From contig VIGQ01000029.1 in NCBI GenBank assembly GCA_009663005.1, positions 42,501-53,706 on the forward strand: a DNA stretch of 11,206 nucleotides, given 5' to 3'. The translations under genes and the position numbers were made by a program. Below, one piece after another: positions 1 to 8,612 of the stretch (positions are counted from its first letter, which is position 1; every line of letters begins with the position of its first letter). The stretch comes from Actinidia chinensis (Eukaryota; Streptophyta; Magnoliopsida; Ericales; Actinidiaceae). The notes beneath the pieces are model-generated. The model had not been told where the DNA came from. It was given only the letters and a program-made list of their open reading frames with translations, and searched no databases.

Positions 1-850
1 ACTCAAAGTTTCATCAAAGATCTACAAACGGATAAAAATCAACAAGTCTCCCCAGGGGGTAGGAACCCAAGGAACTAAGAAGCTTACCAAGCCTTCGGTC
101 ACCAAGTTTCCATAAAAGGGCTCCCAACGGAACTCTGAAAATTTCATCAAAGAGAGGAGAAATTTCAAATTATAGTGAGAGAATCATTTCAAAAGCACGT
201 AACACCATAAAGAATTCTTTGTCAAACTAAATCCTAACTCGAAAACGAAAAATAAATCTATAAAACTAAGTTTAGAAAATCCAAAATAAGTTCCTTGGCT
301 AAACCCTCATCAACACTTGCAAACTCGAAACTGAATTGACATCCGACTGACAGTCAATTGATCTTGATCGAATGTCCAAACAACTCCGAGGATAGCCAAT
401 CGTCAGATTTGGTCAAGAAAAAAAATCACAGTGGACTACAATTCAAAGGCATGTTTATGAGATTTTCCTTCTAGTTTCTAGTTTTCGATATTCCAAAACA
501 TGGCGCTGACATTTCATAGATTAATCGCCCCAACCCCAAAGATACATTTTAGGATTAAGCACTTCAACAACACCCCATCCGACGCGTTAGAAACCGTGTA
601 CGTGCACGTTGCTTGTTAACAAAGGTGATAGGAAAATTACACAGAACAAAATCAAAAAAATCAACCTCAATCTCTCAATTCCTATACTAGTCACACGATT
701 TGGGCCATAAACTTCGTTACAATGGACAACTTTATATAAAAAGATTTTTATCTATTTAAATATAAAAAATAAATATATGCGTCAAATTAATGTGTTATTC
801 GGAATAGTATTAAGGCAACATTTATAGTATACATGTTAATTACAATAATA

Positions 851-1090
851 TACGATCAATTATAATAAAGTTACGATCGGTGGTGTATGTATAATTGTTG
901 TGTGAGTTTGAAGTTTTTGAAGTTATGGTTGAATATTTATGATAAAATAATAAATAATAGCGTGTTTTGTTACAACCATCATTTGTGATAAATTGTTACG
1001 ATCTTTTGTTGATTTGGGATATAAAGATACGTTGTGGTATTTTTCTCTTTTACAATCGCTGTGGTGAATGTTACGATCGTTATGGTAAAT
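851..1090 (+). repeat. Diverged interspersed TTACGATC-type short repeats
   Basis: The octamer TTACGATC occurs at 871, 995 and 1071, with one-base variants at 851 (ATACGATC) and 1050 (TTACAATC). Several copies are followed by a G/T-rich phrase such as GGTGGTG, TTTTGTTG or GTTATGG. This looks like a decayed short tandem repeat, or part of an old element, with irregular spacing. It has no coding potential. Confidence 0.35.
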
Positions 1091-1286
1091 ATTATACATT
1101 GAGTGCACTATATGCACCATTTTTTGGGTGTTTTTTAGTTGTTTACTATTAGCATTAATAGTTAGGAATTGTTAGAAAAAATAATGAGTGTTTATCAGTT
1201 GTGAATCAAAAACATATCTGAAAAATATAAATTGGAAAACAATTGTAGACATTTAAAAAAATATGATGGCTTGTGTATTCTTCTTA

Positions 1287-1356
1287 GGTTGTGTTTGGAT
1301 TAAGGATTTGGTGAAGAAAATAAAAAAAATAAGAAAAGTTATTATCCAACGAAACG
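1287..1356. mobile_element. Very short inverted-repeat relic, possibly a MITE fragment
   Basis: The left end GTTGTGTTTGGATTAA (1288-1303) is roughly inverted at the right end TTATCCAACGAAAC (1342-1355), whose complement reads GTTTCGTTGGATAA. The interior is A-rich. Openings like GTGTTTGGAT are common at the ends of plant MITEs. At about 70 bp with no clear target duplication, it is at best a deletion relic and could be chance. Confidence 0.25.
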
Positions 1357-1553
1357 GTTGCGATCCTCTTTCTTCTTTTTTTTTAGCTCACTAAATTTAA
1401 TTCAACACAGAGTCGTTAAAGTCAGATAAAGTATAAACCTTACCCATATCTTAGCACAAGGTAGTGACAAAGAATTGTGGTACCAGGTCTGTATGGCTAA
1501 TATTGAAGTATTTAATTAGTAGTAGTAGTCGATAATTGCATATGTGTTAGAGA

Positions 1554-1880
1554 CAGGGGCAGAGCTAGCCAGAGCTAGAAATTAGATTAATGAGATCAAA
1601 ATTGTCAGAATTTATATACAAGAGGGTCAAAATTGCTAATAACTATGGTCATTGGGTCAAAATTATCAGAATTTATATTCAGCGGGTGGGATGGGATCAA
1701 AATTATAAAATTATAGAATTTAGATAAATTACTAATTTTTGCGGAGGGTAATTTTTTAAAATAGTAAAATTTAATTTTAAAATTGTATCTATAATAAATT
1801 ATATTGAGGGAAATATAGTGTAAATTTTTTTTCAAAGGGATTAAATGGATTCCACTTAACCCGTAGTGTGACTCAACCAT
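1554..1880 (+). mobile_element. Possible hAT-type non-autonomous relic with an internal minisatellite
   Basis: The left edge CAGGGGCAGAGCTAG resembles the CAGGGGCGGAGC ends seen on many plant hAT-like non-autonomous elements. A proposed right edge, GTGTGACTCAACCAT (1866-1880), resembles a worn copy of the matching GTGGCTCCGCC-type end. The inverted match between the two edges is weak and no 8-bp target duplication is visible (GTTAGAGA versus AATTATAT), so the assignment is tentative. The AGAGCTAGCC phrase is duplicated at 1561-1578. The interior is AT-rich and non-coding; the 91-codon minus-strand frame across it is low complexity. Confidence 0.25.
1594..1720 (+). repeat. Short tandem repeat, unit about 30 bp, cored on GGTCAAAATT
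   Basis: The core G(G/A)TCAAAATT begins at 1594, 1625, 1655 and 1695, so spacings are 31, 30 and 40 bases. The first and third copies share the longer phrase TCAGAATTTATAT. The copies are diverged, which implies an old local amplification inside the surrounding AT-rich relic. There is no coding role. Confidence 0.6.
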
Positions 1881-1918
1881 AATTATATATATATATAGAT
1901 ATATAGATATATATAATT
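1881..1918. repeat. AT microsatellite forming a near-perfect palindrome
   Basis: An alternating AT run, interrupted by GATATA steps, begins with AATTATATAT and ends with ATATATAATT. The two ends mirror each other and could extrude as a hairpin. Such tracts are common in plant intergenic DNA and are prone to length change. It lies immediately after the right edge of the preceding relic. Confidence 0.7.
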
Positions 1919-2786
1919 ACACCTCTTTCTTTATAGTTTTACTAAATAGTTGTCCGTCAAGGTGGAAAAAGTATATATACTCACGGTGATGAAACATTAT
2001 AGGAAATTAGCAGCATTAGAGCAGATTTGGTTAGGGCTTTCTGTTTTAAAGTTAGGTTTCCGTTAATTAATTAGGTGCGATCTTGTCAAACAGGGTGTTC
2101 ATTTCTCTTTTGCTGTAAGAAAATAATTTTATATAGGAAAAATGTTAATTAAACTCCTTAATTTCTAATAAATACAATTCATTTCTCCGGATAATTTTAG
2201 AATAACACTGATATCTCTTATTTTAAAAATAATATTAAATTCTCCTTAGAACTCATTTTTGCTGGCAAAAATAATACATTTACCTGTAATTTAGGGATTT
2301 ATTTTTTCTCAAATACCACTTATTAAGATAAATATAAAATTTTATTTATTTAATATTGATAAATTATTTATTTTTTAATTATGTTAGATTTGGATCACTA
2401 AAAAAAGTAACATATTAAAATTATTGTTTTTACAAAAAAATTATTGACAATAAATATTTATTTTTAAAGTATATTTTGAAGATTACTAAAAAATCAATTA
2501 TTTAGATCAATTTTTATCTTAATATTAGTTTAAAAAAATTAATATTATTTAAAACTAAATAAGGTGATTGTTATTTTAAAAACATTAAAAAATTATGTCA
2601 ATGAATTTACTCTTTTTATATAACATCAGAACTGAAATCACACTAGAGCTAGTACTGACATGTTATTACAGTCTTGCCACATGTTGACGTTGACCGTGGT
2701 TCAGCATTCCGAGACCACTTGAGCGAGGAGCATCATGTCAGAATATAGATATATTTGATTGGGAACCGTCAGATGCCAACTCATAT
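1919..2786. other. AT-rich intergenic DNA without a recognisable gene
   Basis: Dense A/T runs and frequent stop codons in all frames leave no credible coding sequence. A slightly more GC-balanced island lies at about 2640-2750. It has no open frame of note and I do not recognise it. I see no RNA gene, complete element or terminal repeat in this stretch. Confidence 0.65.
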
Positions 2787-2795
2787 TAAAGTTTA
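2787..2795. repeat. Left target-site duplication of the MITE
   Basis: TAAAGTTTA lies directly before the terminal GGG of the element and matches 8 of 9 bases of TAAAATTTA directly after its other end. A 9-bp duplication is the usual length for Mutator-superfamily insertions. Confidence 0.6.
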
Positions 2796-3181
2796 GGGTA
2801 AATTACACTGACTTTCCCTGAGGTTTCGAGTTAATACAAAAAAAGTACTCCTAATATTGTAAAAGCTTATAATAAACATTCGAGATTTGAAACTCTGTAA
2901 CAGATTCTCTTATTTTATACTGACCACCCCTTAGGTTATGAATTAAATAGACAAACACTCTAACAAAGTTACTTCTTTTGTCGTTTTTATAAAATTATGT
3001 TGATTTGCGTCAGAGTATTTGTGTATTAACTCAGAACCTCGGGCTTGTGGCAGTGCAAATGAGGAAGATCTATATAAGTTTCCAACCTCAAGGGAGGTTA
3101 TTATAATTTCTCAAATATCAGCGGGTGGTACTTTATGATTAACTGGAACCCAATGGAAGGAGAGTCAGTGTAATTTTATCC
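2796..3181. mobile_element. Mutator-type MITE with terminal inverted repeats, 386 bp
   Basis: This is a non-autonomous DNA transposon with no coding capacity; any movement would need a transposase supplied elsewhere. The left end reads GGGTAAATTACACTGACT and the complement of the right end reads GGATAAAATTACACTGACTC. They match over about 25 bases, apart from one gap and a few substitutions. The 9-bp flanks TAAAGTTTA and TAAAATTTA match at 8 of 9 positions, supporting a Mutator-type insertion. Inside, a GAGGTT..GAGTTAATACA motif appears near 2820, again as a diverged copy near 2932 (TTAGGTTATGAATTAA), and inverted near 3020-3045, so the interior is built from repeated sub-blocks. GGGTAAATTACAC-type ends are widespread in angiosperms. 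The good terminal match suggests a moderately young insertion. Confidence 0.75.
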
Positions 3182-3190
3182 TAAAATTTA
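3182..3190. repeat. Right target-site duplication of the MITE
   Basis: TAAAATTTA follows the terminal ATCC of the element and pairs with TAAAGTTTA on the left side at 8 of 9 positions. Confidence 0.6.
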
Positions 3191-3702
3191 AAAAAAACGG
3201 TTAATTATGTTAATTAATTTTCGTTACTTTTTGTTTTGATTTTTGCACATCAAAATAGGAGTGCAGAATCAATATATATGGTGTGTTTCTGCAATCCTAC
3301 TTGGAGTGCCAGAAATTAAAAATAGAAGTGTAGAAAATCACTTCCCAAAAACAATAGAGATAAATAAAATTTTATGGTACTAACACATGGGTACCAAATT
3401 TAAAAAAGAAAAAAAAGTAATATCCACGACCCATTTGAGGGTCTCACATAAATTAAGAGACTGATTGGATTATATTGAAAACTTATATAAATTATTTATT
3501 TAAAAAGTCGATATTTTAAAAATTTTAAATAGAGCTTTTTCCAAGAATTAATATTTTTTTGTTTTGTAGGATTGATCTTGGCCCATAAGAGAAAAGTGAT
3601 GCTAAATATTCTTGGCCCACAATTTCAATACAGACAAAAGAGCAATATTATTATTTATAAGTTTTTGTCAAACATGCACTATGTTATTGTATATATATAT
3701 AT
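3191..3702. other. AT-rich intergenic DNA up to the composition boundary
   Basis: There is no plausible coding frame. A short direct repeat, TCTTGGCCCA, occurs at about 3576 and 3609, in otherwise AT-rich DNA. An (AT)n run of about 14 bases lies at 3689-3702. Directly after it the composition changes sharply, so this is the likely left flank of the inserted repeat-derived block. Confidence 0.6.
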
Positions 3703-4802
3703 GGATATTGTGGGGGTGTGAGTTTGAATGTAGAAATCGGAAAGGGGGGATACCAGCGAACTTATCCAACCCTTGCAATTTTGAGAGTGCTCACGATAGT
3801 CGTCCTCCATACTTTATCTGCAATACAACAATGGTAGTACGGCCGCCGGAGCTGTTTCCGGGAAACGGCTCTCCGACGGCAAGTTAGCTTGACCCCGACA
3901 GCTCAATCCCGTAAACGATCAGTTTCACCGTAAAGAAGAGCCAGGAAGAAGGAGAAGAAGAAGCAGTCCTCAGAATCCATCACCTTACAGTGGTCTGGCT
4001 TATTAGTATAATTGGCGCGTGTTCCCACACGCCATCTGATTCCCCTGACATAGGAGGTATAGCTGACCCAATCTCCTCCTGCAGAGGAGTTGGTATCCTT
4101 CCTGCTTTCATGGGTTTCCTCACCCGGATTAGGGATGGGCACTTTCAGTGTCGTGCAATGAATTACTGTCTCGTGTCAACGTCAGGATTCCACCAAGCTC
4201 TGATGCATGTAACCGAGCTCAGGTGCTACGAAAAGCGCGATCGTCAAATCAGCAAGTAGTATTCACGAACTCGGATAGGGCTGGCTCCTGTACTTTCCCG
4301 AGCTCGGTCCTCACGGTATTATTTATTTTCTGTGACGCGACCGGCCCACCGAGATGAACAGCCCCGTATAGTGGTGAAGGATTCCAGTGTCATCTCTCCG
4401 TGCCTTCTAATAGCTGGGAAACTTTCATATGTCTCATGTCCCACAAGTCGCCCCCCAGTTGCTTGGGCCGGTTGTGTTACTCACCGCGGCTATGCAAGAT
4501 GGACTGTTCAGCTGATGTATCCACCTTGGGGTGTTTCCAACACTATGGGGGGAGCAGCTCGGCTCCTCCGCCTCCGGTTCGTTCCCTTAGGGGCTGTTCT
4601 ATGGATACCATCTGTCAGGAATCCTTGGATTTGTCATGACGCGTTCGCTCGCGAAAACGATGCGACCATGTGCGCGTTTGGCTCATTCCGCACTTTCGAG
4701 TTCCTTTTTAGGGCATTGCTATTTCTCACTTTTTCTCGTTGCCCCCAGACTTTTTAGAGACGAGAAGGAGATCGTTAGCTTTGCGTCCTCTGCCCATTTC
4801 TG
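3703..4802 (+). other. Non-coding leader, LTR-like, of the gag-like unit
   Basis: This mixed-GC stretch lies between the AT-rich flank and the gag-like gene. Its open frames, the largest being 4332-4757, do not resemble a known protein and lack a consistent codon pattern, so I treat them as chance. Visible structures are an imperfect hairpin around CCGGAGCTG..CTCTCCG (3845-3876), a purine run of GAAGAAGGAG type (about 3935-3965), and an inverted pair GGCGCGTG/CACACGCC (4014-4033). The phrases CCGAGCTC and GAGCTCGG recur, as they do further downstream. Position and composition suggest a 5' LTR plus untranslated leader, but I found no matching downstream copy, no clear TG..CA ends, and no convincing tRNA-primer site. 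Confidence 0.4.
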
Positions 4803-4857
4803 ATGGCCAGCTGTGATTATACGGTACGCGTCGGAAGAGCGCCCCCATCTGGTAACG

Positions 4858-5057
4858 GTAAGTCACTATTCTATGGGCCTCTTTTGGACATTCGCTTAGA
4901 AAAAACGGTATTCAAATTAGTCGTAGTCCGTAGTCTTCCCCCCCAAAAATCACTGAATAGGGTCAGGGTCAAACCCGGCGGATAATAGGGTTTTCTAGGT
5001 TTGACCTTGCTTCTGGGGGCGCTTTAAGCCCCTCTGACCATCTGCCTCCACTTTCAG
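4858..5057 (+). other. Predicted intron 1 of the gag-like gene
   Basis: The donor ACG|GTAAGT is a full plant consensus. The acceptor CCTCCACTTTCAG ends at 5057. A CTGAC branch-point match at 5034-5038 lies about 20 bases before the acceptor, and a pyrimidine-rich tract sits between them. Removing these 200 bases leaves 55 coding bases from ATG 4803 and keeps the frame into ATG 5060. It could instead be a 5' untranslated intron if translation begins at 5060. Confidence 0.55.
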
Positions 5058-5639
5058 AAATGGCCGTTGAATCGGGCTCAAAGCTTGTCGCGATAGCGAA
5101 AGGCCTTAGCCCAATTCCGTGTTGACCATTAGGATCCCTGACGACCGAGTGATAATAGAGCGCCCGGGCCCCAAACGATGACGCCGGGGATTGGGTGGAG
5201 GGAGAGGGCGATCGGTATTGCCCATTAGGACCTGTTCTTCATTTACCAAGCCGGCTTCGATTTCCCTCAGTAACTCTTGAGAAGCCGTCCTTTCTACCTG
5301 CGGGCTCACTTTCATGCAAGTCTCTGTTAAAATTTGCCGAAAACCGTGCTGGCGGTTGAGGCTTTGATGCATGAGAGAAGGTTAAGTTCACCGCCGAGTG
5401 TATTTTCATGTGTACGCGTGGTTAAGCATAGGAAGAATCCTGAGACCCAAATGCTCGAAGGCAATCACTATCTCGCCTTAGGGAAGCCCAATCAGCTCAG
5501 AACGAGGTTGGTTACGATTTCTCCGGACAAGGACCAGTATTTGAATACTAATTTGGGGTCGGTCAATGGGAGTTCCCTATCAACGAACCCTTGTGGGTGG
5601 GACCCTTCTCGGTTCCTAGGCACAGGGGTTACGTCCTTG

Positions 5640-5735
5640 TAGGGAAAAAGGCGTGCTCTCCTTGACGATCTATACTTTGTCATTCGCCCCATTGCCAAAC
5701 GGTTACTGACTGTTGTGTCCGGTTCGCTTTTGCAG
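5640..5735 (+). other. Predicted intron 2 of the gag-like gene
   Basis: The block ending PRHRGYV is followed by GTAGGG at 5640, a weak donor. The acceptor GGTTCGCTTTTGCAG ends at 5735 and has a CTGAC branch-point match (5706-5710) about 25 bases upstream. The length of 96 bases suits a short plant intron. The donor is uncertain, because residue-like sequence ALLDDLYFVIRPIAK can be read through part of the interval; a later donor is then possible. Confidence 0.35.
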
Positions 5736-6725
5736 GATTAATAGACGTTTTTGGAGAAGGAAGCCGACCGGTGGTGTTCGGCTTTGCATGCTGCATAAGT
5801 GCTGGTGAACAATTGTGGACCTTTGGCTCCCGCAAAGTCTCAGATTTGCTAGGTTACATCCCCTGTACCGATACAACATCCTCTCCGCGGCCGCTCATCA
5901 GGACGGCCTTGTTCTCCCGGCCCCTCCAGATCCGAGTACAGGTTTTTAGGCCGAGGAGCTCCTATCTGACGAGTCAGAGACTTATTGAAGGGACCTCAGC
6001 GAGCTTCGAGCGCTGTTGAAGAGGCCGAAGGCGAAAGTTCTAGCTCCAGCGAATCGTTTTTTTTTGAGCTCTTCCAGCTGGGACACAATCTGGGGCGACG
6101 AGGCCTGAACGAAAGAGGCCTGAGGTCGAAGACGGCGAAGAGTATAGGTGGATCAAATCCCCCTGCGGCTCCTTTGGTTCCAGCTCCCATATTTTGGTCC
6201 CGGAACCTATAAATCTCCCGAGCTCAGATCTGACGTTGCCATCACGAACCGAGGGAGATGATAGAGCACTCCTATCTCACAGCAACAGTTCATCTGTTGG
6301 GTCTCGTGAACGCGGGAGATCATGGCCCCTACGGTGAGGATTCTGGGAAGAAGAAGCACCCAACAAACTGATCCGCCCACACTCCCCGAGGCCCATGCCG
6401 TCCATTACCAGCCCCAAGCCGAAGACCAGATCGACCGCACCGTCCTGGATGGGTTGGCAAACGGAAAGGGAAACAACCATAGAGGGTGAACCTCTCGAGG
6501 CCGAAGAGGGGAGGAAATGGTCAGGATCGGGCCGCTGGCACCCCCGAGCTGTGGGCCCCTCAATTTTACGCTGTGGAGCTCGGCAAACAAAGTACCTGGT
6601 GGACACTTCTAAGGACCATGAGACCTGGTTGCGCTGGGCAACGCGGGTGATGCCCCCCAGACGTCGCGGATCATGCTGCTGAGTCCACGGCAGAGTTCGG
6701 GGGCAGCTCGTTATGTTGGGGGCAG

Positions 6726-6816
6726 GTTAGAAAACTTAAAGTTTCCGCTTTCACTCCGATTAACGAGCCTGATACACGTGGTTCTTTTCTAATCCATCTC
6801 TTTTTCCCTTTCTTAG
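6726..6816 (+). other. Predicted intron 3 of the gag-like gene
   Basis: The donor is CAG|GTTAGA at 6726. A CTAAT branch-point match lies at 6789-6793, followed by a strong pyrimidine tract (ATCTCTTTTTCCCTTTC) and the acceptor TTAG at 6816. A second acceptor, TTTCAG, ends at 6824 and would also fit. Family-like blocks end just before it (DVADHAAESTAEFGG) and the Lys/Glu-rich coiled-coil block resumes after it, which supports removal. Confidence 0.5.
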
Positions 6817-7837
6817 TATTTCAGCGGCTGTACGTCCTTCACTCCGGCTAAAGTAGGGCGTGGTGGATCTGAAGAAGGAGAATCAGAAGCGATTAGCCTC
6901 GAAAAGAGCTGATGAAACAAAACCAGTCCAAGCATCCACGCGGAATGCAACGGTCGACAGCCGAGATCGCGATCCTTCAACGGAACCACGCGCAGCAAGA
7001 AGAGTCCGACCTGAAGGAGTTTAGCTTGTGGCGAGGTGTACAAGGAAGCTGTTCGACCGCGCTTCGAGGGCGAGATGGGGAGTGTATGAAAGACAGCTAG
7101 CCCGAGCTCCGCCCCGGGGGGTGTTCTTTCAGAGGATGGCTTGCCTGTTTGAAAGAGCTTCAGACCACACTTGCATCATCCCGCATGTCGTCCCCTGCCC
7201 CTCCCATCAACTCCCTGCTTCCTCCGGAACGCTATGACCCATCACCTGCCCGACTTCAATGAAGAGGAGTTGGACCTTCCTGCCAGCGGGGGAATAATAA
7301 CACTATTGCAGTGGGAGCTCATGCCAGGGGTGCGGAGACTGCTGATAGGGGGGACCGAGCTGGGGAAGCATGAAGAGATGACCGAGCTTTAGAAGCCGGA
7401 GGGTGGAAACCTCATTTAGGAATACTTGTGTTGATTAAATTCCTCCATTTTTGTTCGAATTTGTTGACTTGTACAACTTTGGACAGTTATCAAATGCACT
7501 CGTATGCCTGTTTACCATTTCTTTGTGCTTCTGATACGGTTTAGACCATAGCTCATGTAAGGACGATTTGTCTCGAGATCTTTGCTAATGCGACTTCATA
7601 TCGGCGGGTCATAAGGATGTTCGCATTCCACGCGTAAAATGCGCGGACTCGCCACATGTTAAACGACGATTCGTAAAACTAGCTACGGTGGAGTTCATTG
7701 GAACGTCATGGTCCACGTTCATGCCCTATTTACAATGTAACGTCTTTGAACAGACTACTTGAGTGCACCGTTCCCGGTAGTTTGAACGTGCACTAAATTC
7801 GGTCTAAGAACTCTGCCTTTATTGGCGTCGTTTCGTT

Positions 7838-7863
7838 GCCCGTTCAAGCGGGCCTTTAAATAG
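7838..7863 (+). promoter_or_regulatory. Hairpin followed by a TATA-like box
   Basis: GCCCG-TTCAAG-CGGGC (7838-7853) is a perfect five-pair stem, and TTTAAATAG follows one base later (7855-7863). A TATA-like box in a non-coding block of a retroelement is typical of an LTR promoter. No transcript start is visible, so the function is inferred. Confidence 0.3.
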
Positions 7864-7978
7864 TGATGCACCCATGACTTGATGATGAACACAATCCCAT
7901 CATTCAAACAATCTTTCATGAGAGCCAATCATCCGTTCACAAAAATGCCCCTTGTCTACAACTGGATGGGCTTCTATT

Positions 7979-8013
7979 CTTGAAATCCCCTGTAAAACTC
8001 CAAGGGGTTCAAG
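7979..8013 (+). repeat. Imperfect inverted repeat
   Basis: CTTGAAATCCCC (7979-7990) pairs with GGGGTTCAAG (8004-8013), leaving a 13-base loop and a small bulge. It lies in the 3' non-coding region. It may be a structural part of an LTR or chance; no role can be assigned. Confidence 0.35.
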
Positions 8014-8076
8014 ATGATTTCCCTCTGGAGTGGGTGGGATTGCAAGCACTTTTTACTTTGTCTCATAACCTCTCGT

Positions 8077-8140
8077 TCCCAACAGCTCTGTAGTTAGTCT
8101 GAAGCTTCTGTCCCAAAAGCTCTGTAGCTTTTGGCTTCAG
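8077..8140 (+). repeat. Short duplication combined with a strong hairpin
   Basis: TCCCAACAGCTCTGTAG (8077-8093) recurs 34 bases later as TCCCAAAAGCTCTGTAG (8111-8127), 16 of 17 identical. The second copy forms a nine-pair stem, CCAAAAGCT/AGCTTTTGG (8113-8121 and 8126-8134), with the four-base loop CTGT. An outer stem CTGAAGC/GCTTCAG (8099-8105 and 8134-8140, sharing one base) extends it past a seven-base bulge. Confidence 0.6.
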
Positions 8141-8612
8141 TACGGTATCGGCCCGCGCTCGTGTTCGGTGAGTTGGCCTCGCCGTCACCCCCGCACTCGC
8201 CGGTGTACCGAGGTCTTGTGGTCATGCCTATTTCGAGACAACTGTCCACTAAAGACCTAAAAGAGCAGTTGAAGGCCTGTTGACGTGCTCTGCAGTACTC
8301 GAGACCGGGACGTGGTTCCATTATCATTCAGAATGGTAGGCTCGGCTCGGTCAACGGCGTTGCTGTGAGATGAAGCTGACGTGGGACCTCTCAACTTTTC
8401 TGATCAAGCGTAGTCTGTCTGTTTAACCTTGTAATTCGAGTTTTGTAGTAGTTGCGTATCGAACATACTTGATCTGAATGTTCTCTCGTTTATATATGAA
8501 TTAAAAATGCCGATTACTCTCATTCTTGTTGTTGATGAATTTTTGCCAAAGTTCGTCTTCCCATTCTGGTCCTTCACTTGGAGTTAATGGATGCAAACTA
8601 ACAAACTATTCG

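Larger units (their letters stand above)
1..1553. other. AT-rich intergenic DNA without a recognisable gene
   Basis: No open frame here has the length, composition or motifs of a plant protein. The longest frames (967-1152 plus, 923-1120 minus) are low-complexity translations of AT-rich DNA, rich in Tyr, Ile, Asn and His. The first 160 bases contain loosely repeated phrases such as TTTCATCAAAGA (about 10 and 142) and CTCCCAACGGA. A 10-base palindrome, ACGTGCACGT, lies at 600-609 and contains CACGT cores like those of plant G-boxes, but no gene start follows, so I assign it no role. Two small repeat relics inside this stretch are listed separately. Confidence 0.7.
4803..7392 (+). pseudogene. 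Frameshifted, intron-containing gag-like gene (Transposase_28-like) of a plant retroelement
   Basis: Family-like protein blocks run in one order but hop between frames. They include MAVESGSKLVAIAK (from 5060), RIPDDRVIIERPGP (5131-5172), AGFDFP (about 5250), TCGLTFMQVSVKIC (about 5296), VVKHRKNPETQMLEG and VTISPDKDQYLN (5334-5550), and GQWEFPINEPLWVGPFS (5561-5611). Later blocks are FGSRKVSDLLGYIP (about 5823), an acidic serine stretch EEAEGESSSSSES (about 6020), basic KKK/KR patches (6330-6480), VDTSKDHET (about 6600), and a Leu/Glu/Lys-rich probable coiled coil (6860-7025). DFNEEELDLPA lies near the end. This order is what I recall of plant gag-like proteins of 'putative gypsy-type transposon' elements, which carry no protease, reverse transcriptase or integrase; none is visible here. 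ATG 4803 is chosen because splicing 4858-5057 joins it in frame with ATG 5060, which is the alternative start (context AGAAATGG). The stop at 7390-7392 closes the last open block. Family identity is from memory. Confidence 0.55.
7393..8612 (+). other. 3' non-coding region between the gag-like gene and the satellite, LTR-like
   Basis: I see no convincing protein here. A short residue run, ISRQLSTKDLKEQLKAC, can be read at about 8229-8280 and ends at a stop; it may be a coding scrap. The region contains a TATA-like TTTAAATAG (7855-7863), two hairpins and a duplicated 17-mer (listed separately). The 3' part (8440-8520) is AT-rich, with AATTAAAAATG near 8499 that could serve as a polyadenylation-type signal. 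Promoter-like and polyadenylation-like elements in one non-coding block are what a 3' LTR would hold, but I found no second copy and no TG..CA boundaries. It could equally be the 3' untranslated region of the gag-like transcript. Confidence 0.35.

Noticed and set aside
600..609. The ACGTGCACGT palindrome as a G-box promoter element
   Set aside because: No gene start, TATA box or coding frame follows on either strand within a sensible distance.
967..1152. A 61-codon plus-strand open frame in the AT-rich region
   Set aside because: Its composition is that of translated AT-rich repeats and it has a competing frame on the other strand. There is no promoter or motif support.
4008..4030. ATTGGCGCG as a primer-binding site for reverse transcription
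   Set aside because: Only the first few bases resemble the TGGCGCC type of site used by plant Gypsy elements; the rest does not match any tRNA end I recall, and no LTR end lies beside it.
4332..4757. The longest open frame in the window, 141 codons, plus strand
   Set aside because: It is rich in Arg, Pro, Cys and Trp with no recognisable domain, overlaps another open frame, and lies in the likely leader. It fits chance openness in GC-richer DNA.
5106..5372. An 88-codon minus-strand open frame
   Set aside because: It lies antisense to the family-like blocks of the gag-like gene and is a shadow of that coding strand.
3703..8612. A complete LTR retrotransposon with paired LTRs
   Set aside because: I compared 3703-4802 with 7393-8612 by eye and found no shared long sequence, and there are no protease, reverse transcriptase or integrase motifs. 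Only a gag-like unit can be supported.
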